Source of the DNA: Aliiruegeria sabulilitoris
GTDB taxonomy: Bacteria; Pseudomonadota; Alphaproteobacteria; Rhodobacterales; Rhodobacteraceae
Direction of reading: 5' to 3'
NCBI RefSeq assembly: GCF_001558155.1
Contig: NZ_LOAS01000032.1
Coordinates: forward strand, 1 to 51,055
Length of the DNA: 51,055 bases
Position 1 is the first letter of the stretch. Each line of letters starts with the position of its first letter. Shown one piece after another: positions 26,312-35,139 of the stretch. Below the pieces are notes generated by a model that saw only the letters and a list, made by a program, of their open reading frames with translations, searched no databases and was not told the DNA's origin. The position numbers and the translations under genes were made by a program.

Positions 26312-26559
26312 CTGGTGGTCCTTTCGGTTTCACGGTCGTTCTGGTCCGGGGATCGTGCAGCCGACAGGCGCCGCCCGAGCGCCTCGAGCGCGGCGACATC
26401 GTCTGCGTATGAGGCTCGGTATTTCCCGCCCTTGCGGTCACGCAGGCGCCTGTAAAAGGCGATCCAGCGAGGGAGATCGGCGACCGGGAAACGGCCCTGC
26501 CAGTTGTCGCTCTCATGGATCACGGTCGAACCGTCCGCCGACAGGCGCGCGAAGGTCAT
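26308..26559 (-). CDS. Small prophage protein (83 aa)
   Basis: The product starts MTFARLSADGSTVIHESDNW and is strongly basic in its second half (YRRLRDRKGGKYRASYADDV). I recognise no domain. The ATG overlaps the stop of the C5 methyltransferase (ATGA at 26559-26556). The link to the methyltransferase start-stop pair rather than a tail gene leaves open whether it acts with the enzyme or in the tail. Confidence 0.65.
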   Translation of the reverse strand: MTFARLSADGSTVIHESDNWQGRFPVADLPRWIAFYRRLRDRKGGKYRASYADDVAALEALGRRLSAARSPDQNDRETERTTR

Positions 26560-27635
26560 GCCCCCAGCTCCGACAGTTCCCGCCGCACATGGTCGATCCG
26601 GGCGCCGATCCACTCCATCGCATTGACGGCCATGGAATTTCCCAGCGCCCTGTAGCGCGGTCCGTCAGGCGTCGCGTTGCGGCCCCGGTAGGGCACATCG
26701 GTCCAGCCATCGGGAAAGCCCTGCAGGCGTTCGCATTCGAGCGGTGTGAGGCGACGGACCGCCCAGCGCGTCTCGCCGCCCGCGTGGTGCGACGGCGCCA
26801 GCGCGACCATGTTGTAGCACTCGTCGCCGGCCGGCCCGCCCGAGCCCTTTGCCCATTTGCTGCTTACGGTTCCGGAGATGCGACCGCCGTCAGGGCCTCC
26901 GCCCACAAGGCCGGGGGTTTCCTTCCCCGCTTCCCGGCGCGGCGGAGGATCCCCGCGCAGGCTCGCGCCGTCAAAAAGAACCGCTCCGGCGGGTCGCCAG
27001 TCTCCAGAATATCCGACAACGAACAGACGGCGGCGTCGCTGCGGGACAGCGAAGGGGAGGCCGCATGTTCGCACGTGCTGAGCGTCCAGCACTCGCCAGG
27101 CGAACCCATACCCGAGTTTCGCCAGCGCCCCGAGGAAGGCACCAAAGTCCCCTCCGCGTCCGCTGGACAGGACGCCGGGCACGTTTTCCCAGACCAGCCA
27201 CTCGGGCCGATAGCGTGCAGCAATGGCAAGATAGACAAGGGCCAGGTTGCCGCGCGGATCGTCCAGGCCCTTTCGGAGTCCGGCGACGCTGAAGCTCTGG
27301 CAGGGGGGTCCTCCGACCAGAAGGTCAATTGCTGCATCCGGCCACTCCCTGAACGCCATCATGTCCCCGAAATTCGGAATGCGGCCTGTCTCGGGAACGG
27401 TGGACATGGCCCTGATGGCGTTCGCTCGGGCGCGGCTCTCCTTCGGCGACAGGCCTGCGGCCTCCGGGAAAGGCATGTGGAGCGGCCGTCCCGCGCCCAG
27501 CCGGTGGGAGAGGACGTGGCAGGGAAACGGGTCGATTTCCGACACCGCGATCGCGCGCCATCCGAACGAATGCCAGGCGACCGACGCCGCCTCGATACCG
27601 CTGCAGACGGAAAGGAATCTGACTGGCTCGAACAT
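26556..27635 (-). CDS. C5 cytosine-specific DNA methyltransferase
   Basis: The 359-residue enzyme has the C5-MTase motifs in order: motif I FLSVCSGIEAAS (~7-18), motif IV GGPPCQSFSVAG with catalytic Cys112, motif VI WENVPGVLSS (~149-157), motif VIII QRRRRLFVVG, motif IX RRLTPLECERLQGFPDGW and motif X ALGNSMAVN. Target recognition sequence between VIII and IX is unknown. It is an orphan without a restriction partner and lies among tail genes. The likely purpose is to mark phage DNA against host restriction or to block a host enzyme. The ATG lacks a strong ribosome site. Confidence 0.92.
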   Translation of the reverse strand: MFEPVRFLSVCSGIEAASVAWHSFGWRAIAVSEIDPFPCHVLSHRLGAGRPLHMPFPEAAGLSPKESRARANAIRAMSTVPETGRIPNFGDMMAFREWPDAAIDLLVGGPPCQSFSVAGLRKGLDDPRGNLALVYLAIAARYRPEWLVWENVPGVLSSGRGGDFGAFLGALAKLGYGFAWRVLDAQHVRTCGLPFAVPQRRRRLFVVGYSGDWRPAGAVLFDGASLRGDPPPRREAGKETPGLVGGGPDGGRISGTVSSKWAKGSGGPAGDECYNMVALAPSHHAGGETRWAVRRLTPLECERLQGFPDGWTDVPYRGRNATPDGPRYRALGNSMAVNAMEWIGARIDHVRRELSELGA

Positions 27636-27792
27636 GCAGGCAGGCTGCAGATCCGGCAGGGGTGGCGCATGGCAACGTCCCCGGAAATCTGTGCCACCCG
27701 TGGCAAATCAATGGGTTGGAACAAGCAGGCGGGTGCGATTTGCGGGAATCCGGCAACCGCAGAAATGCCCGCCCCGACGCCGGCCGTGATTG

Positions 27793-28869
27793 TCACCCGA
27801 TCTTCGCGCCCCAGAACGACGTGTGATCCGCCGCGAAATACCCGTCCGCCGCCCGGAAATACCCCTGCAACTGGACGGTATCTCCGGCGCCCAGCGCCAC
27901 CATGGTCTGCAGCCAGAGCGAAGTGGCCTCGGAGACATGGGCGCCGGAATTCTCGCCGAAGGAGCCCCTGATCTCGGTCGAGCCGTTCAGCACCAGCCGC
28001 CCGCGCATCCGGGAGGCTGTGCTGCCATTCGTCTTGAACAGGAGCGTGGCACCGAAGAGATACGTGCCGTCGGCGGGCGCGACGAAGAGGTTGTTCCCGG
28101 CATCGAAGGCGGACTGGTCGTTGTAGTCGGTGTTGTTGATCGCGAGTTTCGTCCAGGTGTCGACGCCGACATAGTTGTCGTAGTTGGTGTAGCCCTTGAA
28201 GCGCGGCAGGCGCGGCTGCTCGATGATGCCGCTCAGCCGGTCCACGCTGAAGGCATCGAAGAAAGTGCTGCCATCGTCGGAGACCGCCAGACGGAAATCA
28301 TCGGAGCCAAACAGACCTAGAAGGGCCTTCGTCACGTAGCCCGTCTGGAGGGTGAGTCCGAGATCGTCCGCCGCGGCCTCCTTGTTCATGGTGTAGGTGA
28401 GATCGCCGGTTCCGCCCTCGGCTGCGGACTTTGCCGTCCAGAGCGCCGCGTTCAGCTTGGCCGAGAACGGGTTGGAAGCATCCGCCGCGGTTCCGATCCC
28501 AAGCAGCGCCATGTTCTGCAGCGCCGTGGGCAGGACGCTGACCCAGGCCGCGCCATCCCAGACCAGCAGAACTCCCTCGTCTTCGATCCACGCCCTCCAA
28601 CCGACCCGCGGTGCAAGGCGGGTCCAGACACCGTCGACATGGAGCACCACGCTGAGGTCCCAGCCCTCCCAATCCCCGGTGGCGCCGGCGCCGACGATGT
28701 ATCGGTCCCCGTCCGCGGGCGATACCGGCGGCGCGGTCAGAACCCGGTCGATCACCGCCATCTGCACCAGCCCGTCCAGAAGCCGGAGGGACTCGTTCAG
28801 GGTGACATGCTTCTGCGCCTGGCTGGCCAAAAGGTAGGGCAGAAGGAGGTTCGTGGTGGCATCGGACAT
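27793..28869 (-). CDS. DUF2793 tail-associated protein
   Basis: The 358-residue protein begins with the DUF2793 domain (residues ~3-90: LLLPYLLASQAQKHVTLNES, DGDRYIVGAGATGDWEGW, VLLVWDGAAWV), common in GTA-like prophages of Rhodobacterales. The C-terminal ~130 residues (GTYLFGATLLFKTNG, GRLVLNGSTEIRGSF, VQLQGYFRAADGYF) look like a C1q/TNF-type jelly roll, which often trimerises and binds receptors. It is likely a tail-fibre or adhesin component acting outside the cell. GGGGAG precedes the ATG. It follows the megatron gene by 12 bp. Confidence 0.8.
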   Translation of the reverse strand: MSDATTNLLLPYLLASQAQKHVTLNESLRLLDGLVQMAVIDRVLTAPPVSPADGDRYIVGAGATGDWEGWDLSVVLHVDGVWTRLAPRVGWRAWIEDEGVLLVWDGAAWVSVLPTALQNMALLGIGTAADASNPFSAKLNAALWTAKSAAEGGTGDLTYTMNKEAAADDLGLTLQTGYVTKALLGLFGSDDFRLAVSDDGSTFFDAFSVDRLSGIIEQPRLPRFKGYTNYDNYVGVDTWTKLAINNTDYNDQSAFDAGNNLFVAPADGTYLFGATLLFKTNGSTASRMRGRLVLNGSTEIRGSFGENSGAHVSEATSLWLQTMVALGAGDTVQLQGYFRAADGYFAADHTSFWGAKIG

Positions 28870-28881
28870 GGGAGTGCTCCC

Positions 28882-31800
28882 CTAGAAATAGAGCGTTTCA
28901 GTCTTGGGCGCTCCCCGGCCGACCAGGGCGGAGAGCTGGAAGATGCGGATGGCGAGACTGCCGCCCGGTCCGAACAACGCGCCCCAATCCGCCATCTGCT
29001 GGGCAGAGGTGTAGGCGACGCTGGTGGTGTTGGCCGATAGTGTCCGCTTCACGTTCACGCCTTCGAGGATCTCCACCTCATAGGCCTCGCTCTCTTCCGT
29101 CATCGGCACCTCGAGCGCGGCCCAGCTGTCGGCCGAGAGCGCCCGCGATCGTCGTACCCAGCGGATGGTCAGATCACCGGGCGCGCGCGGCGTCCGCCAT
29201 GGCTGCTCGACATGGGCGACAGAGAATGGGCGAAGCCCAGCGCCGGAGGGCGTGAAGCTTGCCGCGACATAGGTGTCACCGGAAACGGGATGGCTCGCGG
29301 GTCCGATGCGCCAGTTCCAGGCGATGCCCAGTTCCGCCTCCGAGACCGGCAGGGCCGCAAGGCTCGCATCCAGCACCACCACCCGCGCCCCGGCCGGTGC
29401 CGGATCGCCGATGGCGTGTTCGGTGCCGCGCTGCCCCCGCAGGAGCCGCGTGAGCCGATACCGCCCCTCCGCCAGAAGCTCGGCCGTTCCCGCCTGGACG
29501 ATCTCCCAGGCGCCCGCCGCGGACTCCACGGCAAAGGCATTCGCCCCGGCAAAGAGGGCAAGGTCCGTGACCGAGCCGAGCGTGCCGGAGGACAGATCCA
29601 CGATGAGCTCATTGCCATGGTCGAAACGCGAGACCGGTCCGGACCACAGATCGGATACCAGAACGCCCATCCGCGCAGCCTGCGTGACGCCGGTCAGCCA
29701 TTCGAACACATCCTGCGACGGGGATCGCCAGACCGCGATCTCCCCCGGCCATGGGGCAGAAAAAGCGGCAATGAGTGGGCGATGCGCGGCGACATCCTCG
29801 GAGACCTGCGGCAGATCGAGCAGGGCCACCTCCGGCTCGCCAAACACCACCGGAGACTCTGGTGTCGATTTCCGTGGCGTGCCGGGCGCAAGCGTTCCGG
29901 TCGCGCGGTCTTGCCGGATCACTTCGACATTGCGCGCCTCGCCATCGGCGACGGAGGTCAGGCGATACTCGGTCAGCCGACCGTCATGCTCGAGCGCGAC
30001 CACGTCTGTCGGATCCAGCGCGAGTCGTGATGGTGGAAGCCGGAAGCTCGCGGTTTCGCGGCCGACCCAGGCCTCCATCAGTGCGCGCCGACAGCGCCGT
30101 TCCGCCTCCTCGGCGGGCACCGCCATGGGGAAAGACTCGCTGCTGATCCGCGAGGATTCAACCGTGATGCGACGCGCCTCGACCACCACCGCATCGTAAT
30201 CCTCATCGGCCCGCGTGACGCTCCATTTCAGGGCCTGCGGCAGTTCCGTCTCCTGGGCGCGGGTCAGTTCGATCGGCTCGCCGCTCTCCGCGGCCGCCAG
30301 ATCGTCGAGGGAGAGCGTCTGAATTGCCGCCCGCCCACGCATGAAGAAGCGGATGACGCCCTCGCTCTCGACGGCATCGAAGCCGAAATGCCGCCCCAGC
30401 GTGGTGAGCGCATTGCGCGGCGCCTCGATCCCGGTGATCGCATATCCTTCGACTGCGCCCCAGAGGCCGGAGACATCGATCTGCTCCGCCGTCAGCCCCG
30501 CCCGAAGACACAGATCCCGAACCAGAGCGGCCAGCGAGGCTGAGCCGATCCGGCCGGTCAGCCAGTGCCCCAGCCGCCAGTTCTCGCCGTCGCTCCAGAC
30601 ATCGGTCAGTTCGGGAAAGAACGGGTATGGCCGCGCGTCCCAGGTCCAGGCCGCGCAGTCCGCCACCTCGACCATGCGCCCGCCATAGACGGAGGATGTC
30701 GGATTGTTCGCGGCGTCGCCCCAGAAGAGATACGTCGCCTCCAGATAGGCCCGCTGAATCGCGTCATCGCGCCATCCACGGGAAAAGAACGGCCGTTCGC
30801 TCTCCGAAGATTTCGGATCGTAGAAGACGTTCGGCTGATTGGTGCCGTGGTCGATCGCCGGGCATCCGAGTTCTGTAAACCGGATCGGCTTCGATTCCGG
30901 CACCCAGGCCGTTGCCGTCCCGGACTCGATGCCACCCGGCCGATTGTGATGCTGGTTCGACCACCAGCTCCTCAGATCCTTGTAGCGGAATGCCCAGTGC
31001 TTTCCCGCCACGCCGTCGGTAATCGGGGTTCGAACCTGCGCCGAGCGGTCTGCGGCGCTGGCATAGAACCAGTCGAAACCCTCGCCGCCGGCGATGTTGG
31101 ATTGCAGATAGGCACGATCGTAGATGGTCGCCCAGCCCGCCTGCGCGTCGAGATGCTCGAACCCGTCGCGCCAGTCGGAGAGCGGCATGTAATTGTCGAT
31201 CCCGATGAAGTCGATATTCGCATCCGACCAGAGCGGATCGAGATGGAAGTACACATCGCCGGAGCCGTCGCCCGGATGGTGGCCGAAATACTCCGACCAG
31301 TCGGCTGCGTAGCTGATCTTCGTCGAGGCGCCGAGGATGGCCCGAACATCCGCCGCAAGCTGTCGCAGCGCCTCCACGGCCGGGTAGCTGGCGGCGCCAT
31401 CGCGGATGGTGGTCAGCCCGCGCATCTCCGAGCCGATGATGAAGGCATCGACCCCGCCCGCCGACGCGCAGAGATGGGCGTAGTGCAGCACCATGCGGCG
31501 GAAACCCCAGTCCAGCGCGGATCCCGTCCAGATCACCGACGTGCCGGTGACCCAGAAATCCGATGCCTCCGCCGTCCCGAAGAAATCCGCAACTTGCGTT
31601 GCAGCCGCCGCGCTCAGATCGACGCTCCCGGCATAGCCCGCGGCAGGAGAACAGGTGATCCGCCCGCGCCAGGGGAAGGCCGGCTGACCCGTTCTTGCGG
31701 CATTGTCCGAATACGGGTCCGGAAGCGTATTGTCGGCCGGAACATCCATCATCAGGAAGGGGTAGAAGGTCACCCGTTTGCCGCGCGCCTTCAGTTCCTG

Positions 31801-32850
31801 GATCGCCTGCACCACCGAGAAATCCGCAGGCGTCCCGCCATAGACCGGACGGCCCTCGTCGTCGCGGCTCACCAGATGCGCCGCCTCGCGCCCGACACCG
31901 TTGACGCTCCATGTCTCCGGCTTGGTCGATTTCGAGCTGAGTTCGACACCCGGCCGGATCCGGCATTCCCCGCAGCGGAGATCATCCCCGAACCATGACG
32001 CTACCAGGCTGACGCTCTCGACATTCGGCGCCGAGGCCTCGAGCCGGTCGAGCGCCTCGATCATGTCGGGTGTGCCGGCGGATGCGTTGAGGTTCTCCGC
32101 GCCATTGGTCTTGCGGATCGCCTCGGTCGCATAGACGAACTCGCCCGAGGCCGGGATCAGCGTGATCGCCCGCACCAGCCCCTCGGCCGTGTCCGCCTCG
32201 GCCAGCGGACGGAAGACCTCGACATTGATCTGCGGAATGCGGTTGCCGAACCCCGTAAGCTCCAGGTCCTCGAACACCAGGTAGGCGGTGCCGCGATAGG
32301 CCGGTGTGTTTGCCGCGCCCGACTTCGCGGCGATGAAGGGATCCGGTTGCTGGCTCTCGTCACCGGGATACCAGCGCCAGGTGACGCCGGAGAGATCCAT
32401 CAGCGCCCCATCCGCCCAGATGCGCCCCACGCCGGTGATCGGCCCCTCGCAGATCGCCAGCGCGAAGGAGGCGAAGTAGAAATACTCGGTGGTCTTCACC
32501 TTGTTGCCACCGCCACCGCCACCCTTGCCGCCACCGCCCTGGGTGGTGGTCTCCTTCTTCTCGCGGAAATCCGTGGCCCAGATAATGTTGGTGCCCATCC
32601 GCAGCCGACCCCAGACACGCGGCAGAACCGCGCCCTCGGTGGCGGAGGTCACATGAAGCGTATCGAGACGCTGCCCCTCGAAGCTCGAGTTTGATCCCGG
32701 CGTGAGCGAGGAAATGATCCAGTTGTCGACATAGGAGCCGATGGTCGAGCCGATGAAGCCGCCGATCGTGGCGGCGCTGACACCGAGGATTGCGCCGCCG
32801 ATGGAACCGCCGATGGCGGCGCCGGCCGCGCCAAGCACGAGGGTGGCCAT
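28882..32850 (-). CDS. Baseplate multidomain protein (megatron, GTA g15-like)
   Basis: At 1322 residues this is the largest protein of the window. It begins with a glycine-rich hydrophobic segment (LGAAGAAIGGSIGGAILGVS), followed by a glycine stretch near residues 105-116 and a conserved start domain (EYFYFASFALAICEGPITGV). A GTA_TIM glycoside-hydrolase-like barrel spans about 440-745 (IIGSEMRGLTTIRD, IDFIGIDNYMPLSDW, RFTELGCPAID). A Phage-tail_3 domain follows at about 790-960. The C-terminus carries fibronectin-like beta modules. It forms the tail tip of GTA-type particles and probably contacts or cuts surface glycans. A GGAG site precedes the ATG. Confidence 0.93.
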   Translation of the reverse strand: MATLVLGAAGAAIGGSIGGAILGVSAATIGGFIGSTIGSYVDNWIISSLTPGSNSSFEGQRLDTLHVTSATEGAVLPRVWGRLRMGTNIIWATDFREKKETTTQGGGGKGGGGGGNKVKTTEYFYFASFALAICEGPITGVGRIWADGALMDLSGVTWRWYPGDESQQPDPFIAAKSGAANTPAYRGTAYLVFEDLELTGFGNRIPQINVEVFRPLAEADTAEGLVRAITLIPASGEFVYATEAIRKTNGAENLNASAGTPDMIEALDRLEASAPNVESVSLVASWFGDDLRCGECRIRPGVELSSKSTKPETWSVNGVGREAAHLVSRDDEGRPVYGGTPADFSVVQAIQELKARGKRVTFYPFLMMDVPADNTLPDPYSDNAARTGQPAFPWRGRITCSPAAGYAGSVDLSAAAATQVADFFGTAEASDFWVTGTSVIWTGSALDWGFRRMVLHYAHLCASAGGVDAFIIGSEMRGLTTIRDGAASYPAVEALRQLAADVRAILGASTKISYAADWSEYFGHHPGDGSGDVYFHLDPLWSDANIDFIGIDNYMPLSDWRDGFEHLDAQAGWATIYDRAYLQSNIAGGEGFDWFYASAADRSAQVRTPITDGVAGKHWAFRYKDLRSWWSNQHHNRPGGIESGTATAWVPESKPIRFTELGCPAIDHGTNQPNVFYDPKSSESERPFFSRGWRDDAIQRAYLEATYLFWGDAANNPTSSVYGGRMVEVADCAAWTWDARPYPFFPELTDVWSDGENWRLGHWLTGRIGSASLAALVRDLCLRAGLTAEQIDVSGLWGAVEGYAITGIEAPRNALTTLGRHFGFDAVESEGVIRFFMRGRAAIQTLSLDDLAAAESGEPIELTRAQETELPQALKWSVTRADEDYDAVVVEARRITVESSRISSESFPMAVPAEEAERRCRRALMEAWVGRETASFRLPPSRLALDPTDVVALEHDGRLTEYRLTSVADGEARNVEVIRQDRATGTLAPGTPRKSTPESPVVFGEPEVALLDLPQVSEDVAAHRPLIAAFSAPWPGEIAVWRSPSQDVFEWLTGVTQAARMGVLVSDLWSGPVSRFDHGNELIVDLSSGTLGSVTDLALFAGANAFAVESAAGAWEIVQAGTAELLAEGRYRLTRLLRGQRGTEHAIGDPAPAGARVVVLDASLAALPVSEAELGIAWNWRIGPASHPVSGDTYVAASFTPSGAGLRPFSVAHVEQPWRTPRAPGDLTIRWVRRSRALSADSWAALEVPMTEESEAYEVEILEGVNVKRTLSANTTSVAYTSAQQMADWGALFGPGGSLAIRIFQLSALVGRGAPKTETLYF

Positions 32851-32853
32851 GGA

Positions 32854-33291
32854 TCAGCTCCGATCCGGAAACAGGAAGGCGAAGGCGATACGCCGCCGCC
32901 AGGATGCTGAGAGCGGCTCTTCGATCACGCCGAGCCGCTCATAGGAATGGATGAAGGCGGCTGGCGTGGTCAGGATGCCGACATGCTTCGCGATGGCACC
33001 GGTCCGCATGCGAAAGAGAACCAGCGCGCCCGGACCGGCCTCCAGCGGCGAGGTCTCCGGCATCATGGTCCGCGCTCCCTCGGCAAGCACTTCGATCGAG
33101 CCGGTCTCACCCCAGTCCCGGGAATAGGGCGGCATCGGGAACGGCTCGGGCCCCACCACCTCTCGCCAGATGCCGCGTGCCAGCCCGAGGCAGTCGCAGC
33201 CCGCGCCCTTGACGCTCGCCTGGTCGTGATAGGGCGTGCCGAGCCAGGACCGCGCCACGACGATGACGCGCACCGGATCGACAGAGATCAC
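32854..33291 (-). CDS. NlpC/P60 tail peptidase (GTA g14-like)
   Basis: The 145-residue enzyme has the NlpC/P60 fold. Catalytic Cys34 lies in GAGCDCLGLARGIW, with His103 in AKHVGILTT and a further polar partner at about residue 115. It should cut peptidoglycan cross-links at the tail tip during DNA entry. The frame extends upstream, but a GTG at 33291 overlapping the previous stop (GTGA) fits family length and the coupling pattern. It lies between DUF2163 and the megatron, as in Rhodobacter GTA. Confidence 0.87.
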   Translation of the reverse strand: MISVDPVRVIVVARSWLGTPYHDQASVKGAGCDCLGLARGIWREVVGPEPFPMPPYSRDWGETGSIEVLAEGARTMMPETSPLEAGPGALVLFRMRTGAIAKHVGILTTPAAFIHSYERLGVIEEPLSASWRRRIAFAFLFPDRS

Positions 33292-34172
33292 AACACGCCT
33301 CCGTCGTTCGCGCCGCTGCGCCTCGCGTAACGCAGCACAGTGTCCTGACCGGGAATGTCCGGAAAGCCCCGGAAATTCGCGATGTTGCCGAACTTCGCCG
33401 AACAGGTCTCCGCACACTTGTCGCAGCCTGCGCGGATGGTGAAGGCATCTCCCGTCGCCACCGGAAGAACCGGCGCCTCGAGCAGGGTCACGGTGGTGAT
33501 GCCGCCGTCCCGCCCGTGGGCGGAGATTTCCGCCTGCCGTCCGGAATTCATGCCGGTGGCCCATTCTATGGTGCCGAAGCTGAACCAGCCTGAGGCGAAG
33601 TTATCAAGGCCCGACGCGGTGAAGCACCGATCGCCCGACAGGCCCGTCACCACGCCGCTGCCCCGGAAGGCAGCGGCTTCGAGATCGGCGCCGCAACGGG
33701 CATCGCCGACGACGGCGTCGCAGGTCGCCTGAAAGCTCCGTCCGGCATTCTGCCCGAGCAGATGCGCGAGCGAGCGCATCTCGGCGACGAAGGCAAGCCG
33801 GCCGCGCCGGATCTGGCCGATCGCCCCGCGCCGCATCAGTACCCGCTGCGAGGTATCGGCCCAGTTCACCCGCCAGAGCTCGACCTGTGCATTGTCCCAG
33901 CGACCGTCGCGGATATCCGTTTCCGAGATCCGATCCGAGGTGAGCACGCCCTCGGCATCCTGCGCATCGACCGACAGATCCGAGCCCGAGCGAACTTCGG
34001 ATGCCGTGAAACCGCTCTCCGGCTCGAAGTCGGTGCCCGCGAAGGCAAGCACCCGGTCATGGTCGGTGAAACCCAGGACCACGCCATCCGCCCGCGTGAT
34101 GCGCCAGCACCAGGCGAGCGTCGTCGTGCCCTCGTCGAGATGGGCCTGCAGGTCCGGTGAGAGCGACTTCAT
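33288..34172 (-). CDS. DUF2163 tail protein (GTA g13-like)
   Basis: The 294-residue protein starts MKSLSPDLQAHLDEGTTTLA and shows the DUF2163 sequence WCWRITRADGVVLGFTDHDR, then AFVAEMRSLAHLLGQNAGRS and QATCDAVVGDARCGADL. The C-terminal domain (Phage_BR0599 type) has a cysteine cluster (AGCDKCAETCSAKFGN), which in the GTA structure family belongs to the tail-tip hub. The ATG overlaps the stop of the small membrane gene (ATGA). It forms part of the tip with DUF2460, NlpC/P60 and megatron. Confidence 0.9.
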   Translation of the reverse strand: MKSLSPDLQAHLDEGTTTLAWCWRITRADGVVLGFTDHDRVLAFAGTDFEPESGFTASEVRSGSDLSVDAQDAEGVLTSDRISETDIRDGRWDNAQVELWRVNWADTSQRVLMRRGAIGQIRRGRLAFVAEMRSLAHLLGQNAGRSFQATCDAVVGDARCGADLEAAAFRGSGVVTGLSGDRCFTASGLDNFASGWFSFGTIEWATGMNSGRQAEISAHGRDGGITTVTLLEAPVLPVATGDAFTIRAGCDKCAETCSAKFGNIANFRGFPDIPGQDTVLRYARRSGANDGGVL

Positions 34173-34375
34173 CGCTTGTCGAGCGGCGCGAAGCGCGAGG
34201 CGAGGAAGGTCAGCCCGAAGCCACCCCAACCCGCGATGGAGCTTAGCGCGGTGGCGAGCCCGTTCATGTCGATCGACAGCACGCCCGAACCAGACGCCCA
34301 GGTGATAAAGCCAAAGGTCGAGCCTGCGCCCGCGCCCAGCGCATAGAGGATCATGCGGATAAGAAGGATGTTCAT
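34169..34375 (-). CDS. Small two-helix membrane protein of the lysis cassette
   Basis: The 68-residue product has two hydrophobic segments (MNILLIRMILYALGAGAGST and LSSIAGWGGFGLTFLASRFA). I recognise no family. The ATG overlaps the endolysin stop (ATGA) and its stop overlaps the DUF2163 ATG. Position next to the endolysin suggests a second holin, antiholin or pinholin-like role. A function in the tail tip is not excluded. Confidence 0.7.
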   Translation of the reverse strand: MNILLIRMILYALGAGAGSTFGFITWASGSGVLSIDMNGLATALSSIAGWGGFGLTFLASRFAPLDKR

Positions 34376-35001
34376 GCAGATTGTGTCCTGATGAGAGTGG
34401 AAAGAAGGGTGCAGAGCCGGGCGAGCCACCCGGCCGGCTCGGGCATGGGCTGCAGGAGGGCGAGCGCCTCATCCTCGGAAAGACGGCGCACGGCGCGGGC
34501 AAAGCTGACCCGGCCCTTCGCATCGACTGGCCAGACGGGAATGGTGCCCTCGGGGTAGCGCCCATGCCGGAACAGATCCCGCTCGGCTTCGCGGCGCGGC
34601 CGGATCGCGCCCGGCTTCAGCCAGCCCATGAAGGCCTCCGCCGCGGCGTCGCGCAGCCCGGCATTCAGCAGCCGGGTCAGGCGGGCGGAAAGGATGGCGC
34701 CGGTGTTGTAGTGAAACGAGACCAGCGCATCGAACTCGTGCGGCTCGACCGGCACCGCGATGGCATTGCAGACATCGCGCTCGTAGCGGGCGATATCGGC
34801 CCGGAAGGTTTCAAATGCCGCGCGAATGCCCTGATCGAGATCGGCCGGCATTCCGCGCTTCATGTGCGAAGGGTTCGGGTCACCCGCCGCGCCGGTATGA
34901 CCGATGCCGAAGGTCCAGACGTCGCGGACATCAAGGTAGGGAGCCGGAACGATACCCTCGTGCCGGATGAGGGCGACAAGCCCCCGATCCGTCATTTTCA
35001 T
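34372..35001 (-). CDS. Endolysin, GH24 lysozyme family
   Basis: The 209-residue enzyme has the T4-lysozyme-type catalytic spacing E-8-D-5-T: Glu15, Asp24 and Thr30 in RHEGIVPAPYLDVRDVWTFG. It also has FDALVSFHYNTGAI, typical of the family. It cuts the glycan strand of peptidoglycan to release phage. There is no N-terminal signal or anchor, so export through a holin is expected. The C-terminal ~20 residues are hydrophobic (WLARLCTLLSTLI), which is unusual and could hold the enzyme at the membrane. The ATG at 34995 is an alternative start. Confidence 0.92.
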   Translation of the reverse strand: MKMTDRGLVALIRHEGIVPAPYLDVRDVWTFGIGHTGAAGDPNPSHMKRGMPADLDQGIRAAFETFRADIARYERDVCNAIAVPVEPHEFDALVSFHYNTGAILSARLTRLLNAGLRDAAAEAFMGWLKPGAIRPRREAERDLFRHGRYPEGTIPVWPVDAKGRVSFARAVRRLSEDEALALLQPMPEPAGWLARLCTLLSTLIRTQSA

Positions 35002-35007
35002 GGTGAG

Positions 35008-35139
35008 CTATCCCAGCAGTGAGAAGATGAGAATGAATGCGGCCACGGTCAGACCGACCCGCATGCGATGTGCGAAAAGATCGAAAGGCGCCCCGGAGGC
35101 ACGGCGCAGATGGCGGACGAAGGGATGACGTTCACGCAT
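35008..35139 (-). CDS. Very small membrane protein between holin and endolysin (43 aa)
   Basis: A 43-codon frame, ATG at 35139 to TAG at 35008, overlaps the holin stop by 8 bp and ends 6 bp before the endolysin start. The product has a basic N-terminal half (MRERHPFVRHLRRASG) and one C-terminal hydrophobic helix (VGLTVAAFILIFSLLG). Its position and single helix suggest a holin partner or regulator; no family is recognised. The close fit between neighbours is the main evidence that it is coding. Confidence 0.6.
   Translation of the reverse strand: MRERHPFVRHLRRASGAPFDLFAHRMRVGLTVAAFILIFSLLG

Noticed and set aside
27359-27796. Minus-strand frame of 145 codons with a GTG overlapping the DUF2793 stop
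   Set aside because: The overlap looks like the coupling seen elsewhere, but most of the frame is out of phase over the conserved C5 methyltransferase and the residues become arginine/serine-rich without domain character. The first 50 codons could still be a leader.
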